Numbered from the stretch's first letter, positions 1 through 9,863 are shown. The stretch is DNA of 64,000 bases from Pontibacter ruber (GCF_023630205.1 NZ_JALPRR010000005.1:1-64000), one strand, 5' to 3'. Notes: a model not told the origin generated them from the letters alone. Program-made: numbers and translations.

Positions 1-63
1 GAAGTTAAGCCCCGCTGCGCCGATGGTACTGGAGTCACATCCGGGAGAGTAGGTAGCCGCCAA
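1..63 (+). rRNA. rrf: 5S ribosomal RNA, 3' part
   Basis: The first 60 bases match the 3' half of bacterial 5S rRNA: the GAAGTTAAGC stretch, GCGCCGATGGTACT and the closing GGGAGAGTAGGTAGCCGCC. The 5' half and presumably the 16S and 23S genes lie before the window. A strong terminator hairpin follows within 10 bases, as expected for the end of an rRNA operon. The exact 3' end is uncertain by a few bases. Confidence 0.9.
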
Positions 64-70
64 CCCCTTC

Positions 71-117
71 AACCACAAACGCCCCCTGTCCAAAGCAGGG
101 GGCGTTTGTGGTTTTTA
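71..117 (+). terminator. Terminator of the rRNA operon
   Basis: A perfect 18-bp stem (71-88 with 96-113) closes a 7-base loop and runs into a T tract at 111-116. It directly follows the 5S gene, so it most likely ends the rRNA transcript. Confidence 0.9.
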
Positions 118-416
118 GGGCAGCTAAGAAAGTTTTCCTAAGAACAGCACCTAGATAAGAGACGAAAAGCAACCTGCTCTTGCCATTTTCCTGCCATCCC
201 TGCTTGTACTGCCCTCTTCTTAAACGGCTTATTGATGCCTGAGGTGAAGTTGTATTGGTGCGTAAGTGATGTAGTGCAAAACGCGATTTCCTCCGCATGC
301 TGGTTCAAGTAAAAGACAGGTTCTGCAGACTTCGTTCTTATTTGGTGGGATGGTATAAACATTTCGCCTCTTTACGTTAATTATATTGTGAATGAAGCAG
401 AAGTTATAAAGTGTGA
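118..416. other. Gene-free stretch after the rRNA operon
   Basis: About 300 bases between the 5S terminator and the aspA terminator. The open frames here are short, overlap on opposite strands and have no recognisable protein content. I see no promoter, repeat or RNA gene in it. Confidence 0.5.
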
Positions 417-420
417 TAAA

Positions 421-464
421 AGAGAAGCCCCGGCAGAACATTATCTGCCGGGGCTTCTCTTTTT
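421..464. terminator. Terminator downstream of aspA
   Basis: A perfect 16-bp GC-rich stem (421-436 with 445-460) has an 8-base loop, with TTTT on its right. It sits 13 bases beyond the aspA stop codon. The T run is stronger in the plus direction, so it may also act as a barrier to rRNA read-through. Confidence 0.85.
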
Positions 465-476
465 GTAAATTTGATC

Positions 477-1886
477 TTACTGATTGATGAACTTTGGATG
501 AATAAGGTTTTCGATTGAGAAGATCTCATCCCACTTTTCCTGCGTAATCAGTCTTCTTTCCAGCACCGTAATTTCATGAATAGATTTACCCGTGATCAAT
601 GCTTCTTTAGCTATGGAGGCAGATTCCTCATAGCCTAGGATCGGATTCAGAGAGGTTACAATGCCAATGCTGTTCATGACCATATTCTTGCAAATCTCCT
701 CGTTAGCCGTGATGCCATCCACACACTTAGCTTGTAGTGTATAACAGGCATTCTCAAGGTAAGTAAAGGAGCTAAACAAACTATAGGCTATCACAGGCTC
801 CATCACATTAAGCTGCAACTGACCCGCTTCTGCAGCCATTGTGATGGTAACGTCAGTGCCTATTACATAGTAAGCAGTCTGGTTTACTACCTCGGGTATA
901 ACAGGATTTACTTTTCCTGGCATGATAGAAGAGCCCGGCTGCATTTTTGGTAAGTTTATCTCATTCAAGCCTGCTCTTGGCCCGGATGAAAGAAGACGAA
1001 GGTCGTTACAAATCTTTGATATCTTAATGGCAGAACGCTTCAGAACCCCTGAAACCTGTACATAAGCGCCAGTATCGCAGGTGGCCTCTATAAGGTCTTC
1101 GGCTAACACAACCGGTATACCTGTAATTTCTCTTAAGTGCTCTGTAACAATTGCCGGGTAGCCTTCCGGAGCATTGATGGAAGTTCCAATAGCTGTCGCG
1201 CCCATATTGATTTCGCAGATAAGCATTTTCACTTCCTGCAGGCGCTGGATGTCTTCTTTTATCGTTGTAGAAAATCCATGGAACTCGGCACCTAATGTCA
1301 TCGGGACTGCATCCTGCAACTGCGTACGCCCCATCTTAAGAACACCTGCAAACTCTTCGCTCTTTTTGGCAAAAGACTGTTCAAGCGCTACAAGGCTTTT
1401 TATGAAGCTTTCGATTTTATTGTATAGGGCAAGACGGAATGCCGTTGGGTAAGCGTCGTTAGTTGATTGGGAACAGTTTACATGGTTATTCGGGTGCAGG
1501 AAATCATACTCTCCTTTCTTGTGCCCCAGGATCTCAAGACCAAGGTTAGCGATTACCTCATTGGCATTCATATTCACGGAGGTACCTGCACCACCTTGTA
1601 TCATATCGGTTACGAACTGATCCAGGAACTCGCCGGCTATGATTCTGTCGCAGGCTTTGCAGATGGCTTCTGCTATAGCAGGCTTCAGTACGCCACAATC
1701 CATGTTTGCCAGGGCGGCAGCTTTCTTTACTTGTGCAAAAGCTTTTATAAAGAGCGGTTCTTTAGAGATAGGTATGCCTGTTATATGGAAGTTTTCCAGA
1801 GCCCGTAAAGTCTGTATTCCATAATATACTTCATTAGGAATTTCCTTTTCGCCAAGGAAGTCATGTTCCTTTCTGAATGTGCTCAT
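477..1886 (-). CDS. aspA: Aspartate ammonia-lyase (aspartase)
   Basis: Catalyses reversible deamination of L-aspartate to fumarate and ammonia in the cytoplasm. The 469-residue length is normal for the fumarase/aspartase superfamily. The family signature GSSIMPGKVNP, which forms the catalytic loop, is present in the C-terminal part. Other superfamily segments are seen as GGAGTSVNMNANEVIAN and the substrate-site segment QSTNDAYPTA. The N-terminus (FRKEHDFLGEKEIPNEVYYG) is the aspartase type rather than class II fumarase, though the two are close and substrate cannot be proven from sequence. The start is the only ATG that preserves this N-terminus. It is followed by a strong terminator and appears monocistronic; the RNase D-like gene upstream ends 46 bases before it. 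Confidence 0.93.
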   Translation of the reverse strand: MSTFRKEHDFLGEKEIPNEVYYGIQTLRALENFHITGIPISKEPLFIKAFAQVKKAAALANMDCGVLKPAIAEAICKACDRIIAGEFLDQFVTDMIQGGAGTSVNMNANEVIANLGLEILGHKKGEYDFLHPNNHVNCSQSTNDAYPTAFRLALYNKIESFIKSLVALEQSFAKKSEEFAGVLKMGRTQLQDAVPMTLGAEFHGFSTTIKEDIQRLQEVKMLICEINMGATAIGTSINAPEGYPAIVTEHLREITGIPVVLAEDLIEATCDTGAYVQVSGVLKRSAIKISKICNDLRLLSSGPRAGLNEINLPKMQPGSSIMPGKVNPVIPEVVNQTAYYVIGTDVTITMAAEAGQLQLNVMEPVIAYSLFSSFTYLENACYTLQAKCVDGITANEEICKNMVMNSIGIVTSLNPILGYEESASIAKEALITGKSIHEITVLERRLITQEKWDEIFSIENLIHPKFINQ

Positions 1887-1932
1887 TTCGTTGTAGTCTG
1901 TTTTATTAAGGGTATAGTGTATAATTAGTCTT

Positions 1933-3117
1933 TTAAGCCTCTAAGTCTGCTTTTATCACAGGAGTAGGTAACTCTATCCCCATCGTAGCCGCAGTAGCGA
2001 GCACTATATCTGTCGCATACTTTTTAACGCACAGCAATGCGCCGTTCTGACTATAGTAATTGATCAGGTTCTGGTTAATGATCAGCTTCGACGCAAACTC
2101 TCCATACTCATCCATGATGCGTTTCTGAACAAGCGTTAAATCCTCTTTGCGCTTTTCTGTTTCAGGGGTGCGCAACGGGCGCTGATAGCGCGAGTCGGGA
2201 TAATCATGGCTGATGTTATGGTTTTTAGCTTCCTGTTTTGCATTGGCCATGGCTTCTTTCAACAGGCGCTCGTTGCGGGGCTTTTTCAGGCCGCCATGAA
2301 TTCCCTTTGTATGGTTAAGCCACTCATGCAGATCTGTATTAGGGTTATTGGCCAGCTCCACCAGCGCCTCGTTGCCGATGATGTAAGGAGCAGGCTTGTT
2401 AAATTGCTTAGCCATCTCCTCCCTGAAAGCATACAATTCTTTAAGTATGAACTGCTGGTAATAGTTCAGCCTGAAAGCATTGCGCAGGCGTAAATGCGGA
2501 TGCTCGGTTTCAGTATACCGGATCTGCTCCAGGATATGATTTTCTTCTTCCAGCCAATGCAAGCGGCCTTGCTTCTCAATTTCATGCACCAGCTTATCCA
2601 TGATACGATGCAGGTAGATCACATCGATGGCCGCATAGCGCAATTGTTCTTCTGTAAGAGGGCGCTTGTTCCAGTTGCTGGACTGCTGCGATTTGTCTAT
2701 CTCGGTGTTAAACTCTTCTTTCAGTACGGTTGCCAGCGAGGACCGCTCATAGTTCAGGATCTTAGCGGCTACGTCTGTATCCATGATGCCTCGAACACGG
2801 CAGCCTAATTTATCCAGGAGCAGGATATCGTTGTTGGAGTGGTGGATGATTTTTGTGATGGAAGCGTCTTCAAAAAGAGCAAAGACGGGTTTCAAATCGC
2901 TGATCGGGAAAGGGTCAATGATATAACAGGTACCATTGCCATCTGCTATCTGCACGAGGCATAAGGTAAAGCCATACGTAAAGCGATTCTGATCAAACTC
3001 AAGGTCGAGTGCTAATGCTTTATATTGCTTTAGTTGCTCAACTGCTTCCAGTAACTGGGTATCAGAATCAATGAGTTTTATAACAACCCCTTCCTCCATC
3101 ATAGGTGAATTTTCCAT
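1933..3117 (-). CDS. rnd: RNase D-like 3'-5' exonuclease with HRDC domain
   Basis: Predicted DEDDy-type 3'-5' exoribonuclease acting in the cytoplasm on structured RNAs such as tRNA precursors. The exonuclease domain covers about residues 10-190. ExoI is seen as LDLEFD (D38 and E40 as the acidic pair), ExoII in HHSNNDILLLDKLG, and ExoIII in LRYAAIDVIYLH with the Tyr and Asp of the DEDDy class. An HRDC nucleic-acid-binding domain follows at about 215-290. The C-terminal 100 residues are basic and less conserved. Length (394) fits the family. Two Met residues at 6-7 are alternative starts. Involvement in tRNA processing is family knowledge, not shown here. Confidence 0.88.
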   Translation of the reverse strand: MENSPMMEEGVVIKLIDSDTQLLEAVEQLKQYKALALDLEFDQNRFTYGFTLCLVQIADGNGTCYIIDPFPISDLKPVFALFEDASITKIIHHSNNDILLLDKLGCRVRGIMDTDVAAKILNYERSSLATVLKEEFNTEIDKSQQSSNWNKRPLTEEQLRYAAIDVIYLHRIMDKLVHEIEKQGRLHWLEEENHILEQIRYTETEHPHLRLRNAFRLNYYQQFILKELYAFREEMAKQFNKPAPYIIGNEALVELANNPNTDLHEWLNHTKGIHGGLKKPRNERLLKEAMANAKQEAKNHNISHDYPDSRYQRPLRTPETEKRKEDLTLVQKRIMDEYGEFASKLIINQNLINYYSQNGALLCVKKYATDIVLATAATMGIELPTPVIKADLEA

Positions 3118-3212
3118 TCCCTAAATTTAACAGGAATCACCCATAAACGCACTTTCTGTGCCTATTTCTTTTATCAGGCTGCAGGAGCTGTACTTTACTA
3201 AGGTAAGGCTGT

Positions 3213-3250
3213 AAAAATAAAGCGCCTCTGCCTTGTAAGGCAGAGACGCT
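3213..3250 (-). terminator. Terminator of the small lipoprotein gene
   Basis: Hairpin 3221-3232 with 3239-3250, 12 bp with one mismatch and a 6-base loop. Read on the minus strand it runs into a T-rich tract (3213-3220). It lies 30 bases past the lipoprotein stop. Confidence 0.75.
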
Positions 3251-3279
3251 TCAGCATTAATTATCTAAATATGGATATG

Positions 3280-3486
3280 TTATTGTTGTGGCTGCTCTTC
3301 CTGTATGTCATCTGCAACGCCATCGTTAACAGTGGTGTCCTGAACAGTGGTTGTATCAGTTTCAGTCCCCATTTCTGTCTCTGTTTCTGTAGTCTCAGTT
3401 TCTGTGGCAGTGTTGTTTTCAGTGCCACAAGCTGTAAAAGCAAAGAAAGCGAATGCAGCGAAAGCTAATTTTATTGTCTTTTTCAT
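3280..3486 (-). CDS. Small acidic Thr/Glu-rich lipoprotein, function unknown
   Basis: A 68-residue predicted lipoprotein. It starts with a type II signal peptide: MKK, a hydrophobic Ala/Phe run, then the lipobox FTAC with Cys about residue 19. The mature part is a low-complexity acidic tail of alternating Thr and Glu, ending in Gln-rich QQPEE-like sequence. No domain is recognised. I chose the ATG at 3486 over a TTG nine bases upstream, because it gives the standard MKK start. A terminator follows it. The tail may be a flexible surface spacer; that is inference. Confidence 0.7.
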   Translation of the reverse strand: MKKTIKLAFAAFAFFAFTACGTENNTATETETTETETEMGTETDTTTVQDTTVNDGVADDIQEEQPQQ

Positions 3487-3793
3487 GGTATTCAATTTTT
3501 AATGAAACAAGAAATTTGTACTTGTTTATACAGCTTATACGAATAGGTAACCCACAAGGTATTCAGTAATTATCTATTTCTTAGGTAAGCGTACTGAATT
3601 CTTGTGTGTAGGATAGGATATTATACATAAACAGAATGTAGAGCAAATCTATGATTTGGACCCAAATCATACTTAAAATATATCTTTTATAACTATTTGA
3701 AGTTGGTGAAAATATTTATAAGTTGCTGATCCTTACGCTGCTCCCATACTTCGCCACTGTATGCCCACCCTCTTACATGGTTTATTCATCCTG
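3487..3793. promoter_or_regulatory. Divergent intergenic region between two lipoprotein genes
   Basis: About 330 bases, AT-rich, between two divergently transcribed genes, so promoters for both must lie here. One -7-like element for the minus strand (TAGATTTG, reading 3651-3644) fits the Bacteroidota consensus, but no TTG is at the right spacing. No plus-strand match to TAnnTTTG was found. Confidence 0.35.
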
Positions 3794-3820
3794 ATGAAAC
3801 CATTAACTACACATAAAACC

Positions 3821-4657
3821 ATGAAGAACCACAATCATTCAGCACGCCGGCTAAGGGGTGTGTATTCCCTGTTGTTACTTGTATTTGCGCTTGCCGCCTG
3901 CGATAAACAGGAAGAGGCCTTGCCTGATCAGCTAAATGCGCAGGCTACTGTAGATGCAAAAGAAGGCAAAACCACCATACACTATGGCCCGGCAACGCCA
4001 TTGGGGCAGGGGGTAGCGCGCGCCTGGGTAGAAGTAACACGCGATGGCACGCCTGTAGCAATAGGGGTGAACATGTCGGCCAAAGCGGCAGCAAGCCTGC
4101 CTGAAAAGCCAATGATGTATGAAGTGCAGTTGCCAAAACAGGGCGATCTGACGCAGTATACAACGATAGGTTTAGATTGGAACCCCGGCGGTCACCCACC
4201 TATGCCTTACCTGAAGCCTCATTTCGACGTGCATTTCTATATGATCTCCGATGAAGAGCGCATGATGATCCCGCACGAGCCGTTGCACGAGTTCAGCGCT
4301 GAGTTCGCTGCTAATTACATGCCGCCTTTGTACATTTCAACAAGAGAAGCTATACCTGCCATGGGCGTACACTGGGCCGATGTTTTATCTCCTGAACTGG
4401 CGCCAAACGGACCTTCCTTTACCAAGACGTTGATTCTGGGTGGCTATAACAATAAGTTTTTATTCATAGAGCCTATGATTACGCTGGACTACCTGCAGCA
4501 CCTGGAGGGCAATGTGCCGGTTGTATCGCCAATACGCCAGGCACCTAAGGTGCAGCAATCTGGTTACTATCCGCTGACCTATACTATCTTGTATGACCCG
4601 ACTCCGGGAGAGTATGAGATCTCATTGACAGACCTGCAATACAGAGCAGCAGAATAA
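3821..4657 (+). CDS. Lipoprotein with TTHB210-like (DUF5602-type) domain
   Basis: A 278-residue predicted lipoprotein. A basic N-terminus and hydrophobic stretch lead to the lipobox LAAC about residue 27. The middle contains a segment rich in His and aromatic residues (GGHPPMPYLKPHFDVHFYMI), followed by MMIPHEP, VHWADV and LSPEL. I recognise this as the pattern of the DUF5602/TTHB210-like family, whose biochemical role is unknown to me. Conserved His residues might bind a metal or heme, but that is only suggestion. In-frame ATGs exist at 3761 and 3794; 3821 gives the most normal signal peptide, and 3794 is also possible. It ends against a shared terminator with the convergent peptidase gene. 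Confidence 0.7.
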   Translation: MKNHNHSARRLRGVYSLLLLVFALAACDKQEEALPDQLNAQATVDAKEGKTTIHYGPATPLGQGVARAWVEVTRDGTPVAIGVNMSAKAAASLPEKPMMYEVQLPKQGDLTQYTTIGLDWNPGGHPPMPYLKPHFDVHFYMISDEERMMIPHEPLHEFSAEFAANYMPPLYISTREAIPAMGVHWADVLSPELAPNGPSFTKTLILGGYNNKFLFIEPMITLDYLQHLEGNVPVVSPIRQAPKVQQSGYYPLTYTILYDPTPGEYEISLTDLQYRAAE

Positions 4658-4660
4658 ACT

Positions 4661-4700
4661 AAAACGGCTCCTGCTTAACCCAAAGCAGGAGCCGTTTTTA
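4661..4700. terminator. Bidirectional terminator between convergent genes
   Basis: Perfect 16-bp stem 4661-4676 with 4683-4698, 6-base loop, A run on the left and T run on the right. It can end both the lipoprotein transcript and the M28 peptidase transcript. Confidence 0.9.
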
Positions 4701-4717
4701 TATCTAGCAAGTATAAA

Positions 4718-6460
4718 TTACTTCTTGCTGGCAGAAAGCATTGTATCACGACGGGCCTTGAATTCAGAGCCTTCTTTCCATTCCGGGTATTTGTCTGCGT
4801 TAGCAACTCTGTAGCCTATCCTGAAGAACAGCTGAAGGTCTTCCACACCGCCCTCCAGGTTCCAGTCGTCACGCACCTCATCGCTTACCTTGTGGTAATG
4901 ATCAGCAGTATACTTTTGCTGAAGACTGTCAATAAAGCCGGCGGGTTTGTTGCGGGCCAGCACACCGGATTTGGCATACAGCGCCGGCACGCCCTGTTTC
5001 GCAAATTCAAAGTGATCGGAACGATAGTAAGAGCCTTTCTCCGGAGAGGTTTCCGGTACGATACGGCGGTTTTGGGAGCGTACTTCCTCTGCCAGTATGT
5101 CTTCCAGGGTAGAGTTTCCTGCACCCACCACAACCACGTCTTCAGTAGGGCTGTATGCGTTAAGCACATCCATGTTGATGTTGGCAAGCGTCTTGTTGAG
5201 TGGGTAAAGCGGGTTAGTGGCGTAGTACTTGGAACCAAGCAAGCCTTGCTCTTCGGCTGTAACAGCTAAGAAAAGGATGGAGCGTTTGGGTTTGGTCGGC
5301 AGTTTGGTAAAAGCTTCTGCCAGTTCAAGCAAGCCTGCCGTACCTGTGGCATTATCCAGTGCACCGTTGTAGATCTGATCGCCTTGTAATTTACTGTCTT
5401 TGCCCAGGTGGTCCCAGTGGGCGGTGTACACAACATACTCGTTTTTCAACTGTGGATCGGAGCCTTCCAGCTTAGCTACTACATTGCGCGACTCTATCTC
5501 ACGAAGTTGATTTTTGAGGGTAAAGTTGGCCTTTGCATTGAGCGGAACCGGCTTAAAGTCTTTCTTCAGAGCGGCTGCCTTTAGCTGCTCCATGTTCTTA
5601 CCGGTCGCGGCAAACAGCTGTTTTGCTTTTTCAGACGTGATCCATGCTTCTACAGCGGCGCGGTCCATGTTCTTGTTAGGCGTGCTGATGTCGAAGTTCT
5701 CACGGCTCCAGCTTCCTGATACCACCTCGTACGGATAACCTGCCGGGCCTGTCTCGTGGATGATGATAGCAGCAGCAGCTCCTTTTTCAGCAGCTATTTC
5801 ATACTTGTAGGTCCAGCGGCCATAGTAAGTCATGGCTTTGCCGCCAAATACGGTGCTATCGAGCTGGCCTGGTTTACCCGGTGCAGGTACAGGAGGATCG
5901 TTGATCAGCATGACAATGGTTTTGCCTTTCACATCCACGCCTTTGTAGTCGTCCCAGCCATACTCCGGGGCCACAATGCCATAGCCTACAAATACCATAT
6001 CGGAGTTTTCGACTTTCACCTCGGGCACAAAGCGGCGCGACACGGCTACATAATCTTTGGGGAACTCCAGGTTTATTGTTTTACCTGCAGCTGTAAACGA
6101 TGCTTTGGGTTGCGCTGTGAAGCCGAACATAGGTACCTTCTGCACATAAGAGCCATCGGGGTTGCCGGGTTGCAGGCCTGCTTTCTTAAACTGTCGGGTG
6201 AGGTAATTTACTGTAGAATCTTCGCCAGCTGTGCCCGGGCTGCGGCCTTCAAACGCGTCGGAGGCCAGTGCTTTGGTATGGGTTAGAATATCGGTTGCCG
6301 TTATACTTTGCAGGGCCGGGTTCAGGTTGGTGGTGTCACCAGCGCCGGCGGCGGAGCTAGTCGTTTTTTCTTCGGACTCGGCTACTTGCCTGGAGCTTTC
6401 GTTGCAGCTGCTTAGGGCAAACAGGCCAAGCAGCGTGAGCAGGGTGATGTTTTTCTTCAT
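4718..6460 (-). CDS. M28 family zinc peptidase, lipoprotein
   Basis: Predicted cell-envelope aminopeptidase of the M28 family. The signal peptide has a lipobox at LSSC (Cys about 19), so the mature protein is probably lipid-anchored. A protease-associated (PA) domain occupies roughly residues 150-320. The M28 zinc-binding and catalytic residues are in order: His and Asp in YTAHWDHLG, Asp in GALDNATG, the Glu pair in [11 protein letters not shown], Asp in NINMDV, and His in [15 protein letters not shown]. The length of 580 is normal for PA-containing M28 enzymes. Substrate is unknown. It is monocistronic, convergent with the gene on its 3' side and divergent from sucA. Confidence 0.9.
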   Translation of the reverse strand: MKKNITLLTLLGLFALSSCNESSRQVAESEEKTTSSAAGAGDTTNLNPALQSITATDILTHTKALASDAFEGRSPGTAGEDSTVNYLTRQFKKAGLQPGNPDGSYVQKVPMFGFTAQPKASFTAAGKTINLEFPKDYVAVSRRFVPEVKVENSDMVFVGYGIVAPEYGWDDYKGVDVKGKTIVMLINDPPVPAPGKPGQLDSTVFGGKAMTYYGRWTYKYEIAAEKGAAAAIIIHETGPAGYPYEVVSGSWSRENFDISTPNKNMDRAAVEAWITSEKAKQLFAATGKNMEQLKAAALKKDFKPVPLNAKANFTLKNQLREIESRNVVAKLEGSDPQLKNEYVVYTAHWDHLGKDSKLQGDQIYNGALDNATGTAGLLELAEAFTKLPTKPKRSILFLAVTAEEQGLLGSKYYATNPLYPLNKTLANINMDVLNAYSPTEDVVVVGAGNSTLEDILAEEVRSQNRRIVPETSPEKGSYYRSDHFEFAKQGVPALYAKSGVLARNKPAGFIDSLQQKYTADHYHKVSDEVRDDWNLEGGVEDLQLFFRIGYRVANADKYPEWKEGSEFKARRDTMLSASKK

Positions 6461-6961
6461 AGAGGTAAGGGGTTGATCTTGTTAGCATAAGGTAATACTT
6501 TTCTGACTAGCTTTTGTTGTGTTGCTTATACTTTCTGAAAGGCAGGTCTATAGTTAAGCTGGGGAAGCGGGCGATATACTAATTCCTTACCAATTAAGTT
6601 AAGCCTATACTTCCTTCTGAAAGTTAAGTAACGATGTAAGAAACAAAGTATGAGTTCAGGATACCGACAGAAAGTGCAGGGAGATGATGGGGGCTGGCTA
6701 AATCTTATGCATTTGAAAGAGCTAAAAGAAAGTATACCTATCTTCTAAGAATATCATCAAGCTAGAATGTAAATGCGCAGACCCTGTACAGCGCCTGCGC
6801 TAGTTCAGATAAAGAATTGCTATTGTGTTACTATCCAGCCGGTAAGATGGTCTGGTAGCGTGATATTTCCGGAACATAATCAAAAGCTACCAATTTAAAG
6901 TATAACTTAGTATTTTAGAGAGTTGAAAATGAGGCATATTTGCTTATGCAAATGCAGGTAA
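6461..6961. other. Long divergent intergenic region before sucA
   Basis: About 550 bases between the divergent M28 peptidase and sucA. Apart from the sucA promoter (listed separately) I see no conserved structure. Four AAGTATA/TATACTT motifs lie in it (near 6522, 6605, 6690 and 6898). No ORF is convincing. Confidence 0.45.
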
Positions 6962-6991
6962 TTTGAATTGTGGCAAATACTTCTAACTTTG
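6962..6991 (+). promoter_or_regulatory. Promoter of sucA (Bacteroidota type)
   Basis: TTTG at 6962-6965 and TAACTTTG at 6984-6991 match the -33 and -7 elements of Bacteroidota primary-sigma promoters with an 18-base gap. A start near 6998 would leave a leader of about 20 bases before the sucA ATG. Confidence 0.8.
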
Positions 6992-7017
6992 CCTTTCACA
7001 TATAGCAGTAACTAGTT

Positions 7018-9777
7018 ATGGATAAATATACCTATATCGCAAACGCGCACGGAGACTACATCGATGAGCTGTACAAAGCTTATCAGCAGGATCCGGAGTC
7101 GGTAGATTTCGGCTGGCGCAAGTTTTTTGAAGGCTACGAGTTTTCAAGCGCCTATGGCGAGAACGGACATGCCACAGAGGGCGCAGTAGCTTCTCCAGTA
7201 AAAGCAGCAGGCGCTGCAGCTCCTGCTGTATCTGATAAGGAGGTGAGCGTTCGCAACCTTATTCATGCTTACCGTACACGTGGCCACCTGCGTTCCAAGA
7301 CCAACCCGGTGCGTGAGCGCAAAGACCGCCACGCCATGCTGGATCTGCAGGACTTCGGCCTTTCAGAAGCTGATCTGGATACCGTGTTCCAGGTAGGTGA
7401 GATCATCGGCATCGGACCGGCTACGCTTCGTGACATATTGGGTGCATTGAAAAAGATCTACGAAGGCAGCATCGGTTTCGAGTACATGTACATCCGCGAC
7501 CCGGAGGTACTGGAGTGGTTCAAGCAGAAAGTGGAGCGCGACTCCCTGAACTTCAACCCGGGCATCGAATATAAAAAGCGTATCCTTTCCAAGCTGAACG
7601 AAGCCGTAGTGTTCGAGAACTTCCTGCACACGAAGTTCTTGGGCCAGAAGCGCTTCTCACTGGAAGGTGGCGAAACTACCATACCTGCGCTGGACGCCAT
7701 CATCGACAAAGGCTCTGAACTGGGCGTGAAAGAAGTGGTGATCGGTATGGCGCACCGTGGCCGTCTGAACGTGCTGGCCAACATCATGGGCAAAACTTAT
7801 GAGCAGATCTTCTCTGAGTTTGAAGGTACTGCCGTGCCGGACCTGACCATGGGCGATGGCGACGTGAAATACCACATGGGCTTCTCGTCTGAGGTGGTAA
7901 CGCCATCGGGCAACAAGGTAAACCTGAAATTGGCGCCAAACCCATCGCACCTTGAGGCGGTGAACCCGGTCGTAGAAGGCTTTGTACGCGCTAAGATCGA
8001 CACGCTCTATAACAACGACGCAGACCAAATCATGCCGATCCTGATCCATGGTGATGCTGCTGTGGCCGGTCAGGGTATCGTGTATGAGGTAACACAGATG
8101 GCGAACCTGGCGGGTTACAACACCGGTGGTACCATCCACTTTGTGATCAACAACCAGGTAGGCTTTACCACTGATTTTGAAGACGCCCGCTCTTCTATAT
8201 ATTGTACGGATGTTGCCAAGATCATTGACGCACCGGTACTGCACGTAAACGGCGATGATCCGGAGGCGGTAGTGTTTGCGGTGCGTATGGCAGTGGAGTA
8301 CCGCCAGCGCTACAACAACGATATATTTATCGACATGGTGTGCTACCGTCGCCACGGACACAATGAGTCGGATGAGCCGAAGTTTACGCAGCCGCAACTC
8401 TACAACCTGATCTCGAAGCACGCCAACCCGCGCGAAGTATATAATAAAGACCTGATCAGCCGCGGCGAGGTGGATGCGGAACTGGCCCAGAACATGGACA
8501 AGGAGTTCCGCCAGTTGCTGCAGGACCGCCTGGACATGGTGAAGCAAAAGCCGTTGCCATACAACTACCAGCCACTGGAGAAAGAGTGGCAGGAACTGCG
8601 CCGCTCCAAGCCGGAAGATTTCAACCAGTCTCCGCAAACAGGCATTTCTGCTGAAACAATTGAAACAGTAGGTACAGCGCTCACTACTCTTCCACAAGGC
8701 TTTAAGCCACTGAAGCAGATCGAGAAGCTGATCAAAGAACGTAGAGAAATGTTCTTCGAGACCAGGCAGCTAAACTGGGCAGCCGGTGAGTTGCTGGCTT
8801 ATGGTTCTGTACTACTTGATGGCAGAATCGTGCGCTTCTCAGGTCAGGATGTGCAGCGCGGTACATTCTCGCACCGCCACGCTGTGCTGCACGATGCAGT
8901 AACCAGCGCACCTTACAACAACCTGAACCACATGCGCGAGGGGCAGGCATCTTTCGAGATCTATAATTCGCTGTTGTCTGAGTATGGCGTACTTGGTTTC
9001 GAGTTTGGGTATGCCATGGCTAACCCGAATGCACTTGTTATCTGGGAAGCTCAGTTTGGCGACTTCTCTAACGGTGCGCAGGTCATGATCGACCAGTTCA
9101 TCACAGCTACTGAATCGAAGTGGCAGCGCATGAACGGTGTCGTTATGCTGTTGCCGCACGGTTACGAAGGGCAGGGACCGGAGCACTCCAATGCCCGTCC
9201 GGAGCGCTTCCTGCAACTGGCTGCTGAGAACAACATCTATGTAACCTACATTACCACACCGGCCAACTTCTTCCACATGCTGCGTCGTCAGCTGGCACTG
9301 CCGTTCCGCAAGCCGGCTATCAACATGTCGCCTAAGTCGTTGCTGCGCCACCCATTGGTGTCGTCTCCGATAGAGGAATTTACTTCCGGAGGCTTCCGTG
9401 AAGTGATCGGTGATGATTATGCAGTTGCCAAGTCTGTGAAGAAAGTGCTGCTGTGCTGGGGTAAAGTATACTTCGACCTGTTGGAAGAGCAGCAGAAGAA
9501 TAACCGCACAGATGTTGCCATCATTCGTATGGAGCAGCTGGCGCCGTTCCCGAAAGTGCAGCTGGAGGCAGAGCTCAGCAAGTATAAAAATGCCAGAGTT
9601 TACTGGGTGCAGGAAGAGCCTGAGAACATGGGAGCCTGGACGTACATCCTGCGCATCATGCGCAACAGTGTAGAAGATGTAGTGGCCCGTAAAGCCAGCG
9701 CTTCGCCGGCAACCGGTTACCTGAAAGTACACGCAAAAGAGCAGCAGGAGCTGATCGGGCGCGCATTTGCCATATAA
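7018..9777 (+). CDS. sucA: 2-oxoglutarate dehydrogenase E1 component
   Basis: Thiamine diphosphate-dependent decarboxylase of the 2-oxoglutarate dehydrogenase complex. It converts 2-oxoglutarate and transfers the succinyl group to the E2 lipoyl arm in the TCA cycle. The 919 residues are colinear with SucA. They comprise the short N-terminal E2-binding segment (YIANAHGDYIDELYKAYQQ), the catalytic domain with GMAHRGRLNVLAN, and the ThDP/Mg region IHGDAAVAGQG with NNQVGFTT. The transketolase-like second half contains EAQFGDFSNGAQV and LPHGYEGQGPEHSNARPER, and the C-terminus has MSPKSLLRHP. An Ala-rich linker at about 58-75 separates the N-terminal segment. It is followed 128 bases later by sucB and then lpd, so all three enzymes of the complex are encoded together. 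Confidence 0.97.
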   Translation: MDKYTYIANAHGDYIDELYKAYQQDPESVDFGWRKFFEGYEFSSAYGENGHATEGAVASPVKAAGAAAPAVSDKEVSVRNLIHAYRTRGHLRSKTNPVRERKDRHAMLDLQDFGLSEADLDTVFQVGEIIGIGPATLRDILGALKKIYEGSIGFEYMYIRDPEVLEWFKQKVERDSLNFNPGIEYKKRILSKLNEAVVFENFLHTKFLGQKRFSLEGGETTIPALDAIIDKGSELGVKEVVIGMAHRGRLNVLANIMGKTYEQIFSEFEGTAVPDLTMGDGDVKYHMGFSSEVVTPSGNKVNLKLAPNPSHLEAVNPVVEGFVRAKIDTLYNNDADQIMPILIHGDAAVAGQGIVYEVTQMANLAGYNTGGTIHFVINNQVGFTTDFEDARSSIYCTDVAKIIDAPVLHVNGDDPEAVVFAVRMAVEYRQRYNNDIFIDMVCYRRHGHNESDEPKFTQPQLYNLISKHANPREVYNKDLISRGEVDAELAQNMDKEFRQLLQDRLDMVKQKPLPYNYQPLEKEWQELRRSKPEDFNQSPQTGISAETIETVGTALTTLPQGFKPLKQIEKLIKERREMFFETRQLNWAAGELLAYGSVLLDGRIVRFSGQDVQRGTFSHRHAVLHDAVTSAPYNNLNHMREGQASFEIYNSLLSEYGVLGFEFGYAMANPNALVIWEAQFGDFSNGAQVMIDQFITATESKWQRMNGVVMLLPHGYEGQGPEHSNARPERFLQLAAENNIYVTYITTPANFFHMLRRQLALPFRKPAINMSPKSLLRHPLVSSPIEEFTSGGFREVIGDDYAVAKSVKKVLLCWGKVYFDLLEEQQKNNRTDVAIIRMEQLAPFPKVQLEAELSKYKNARVYWVQEEPENMGAWTYILRIMRNSVEDVVARKASASPATGYLKVHAKEQQELIGRAFAI

Positions 9778-9785
9778 TTAATAAT

Positions 9786-9863
9786 GAGTAATGACTAATG
9801 ATTAGTGGCAGATGAAGAGTGGATACATGATATTCATTGTTCATTCGTCATTAATCATTACTC
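9786..9863. repeat. Inverted-repeat spacer between sucA and sucB
   Basis: GAGTAATGACTAATGA (9786-9801) is matched by TCATTAATCATTACTC (9848-9863), 15 of 16 pairing. This could form a long hairpin in the sucA-sucB transcript. It is followed by near-direct repeats of TAATTCATAATTCG up to the sucB start. It resembles in style the spacers at 15897 and 17326. Confidence 0.6.

Noticed and set aside
3271-3468. Plus-strand Cys/Ser-rich frame opposite the small lipoprotein
   Set aside because: It is a shadow; the minus strand has a lipobox and a terminator.
7657-8697. Long minus-strand frames inside sucA, and similar ones inside sucB, lpd, carB and murF-alr
   Set aside because: They arise from the codon bias of the real genes on the other strand and have no domain or motif content.
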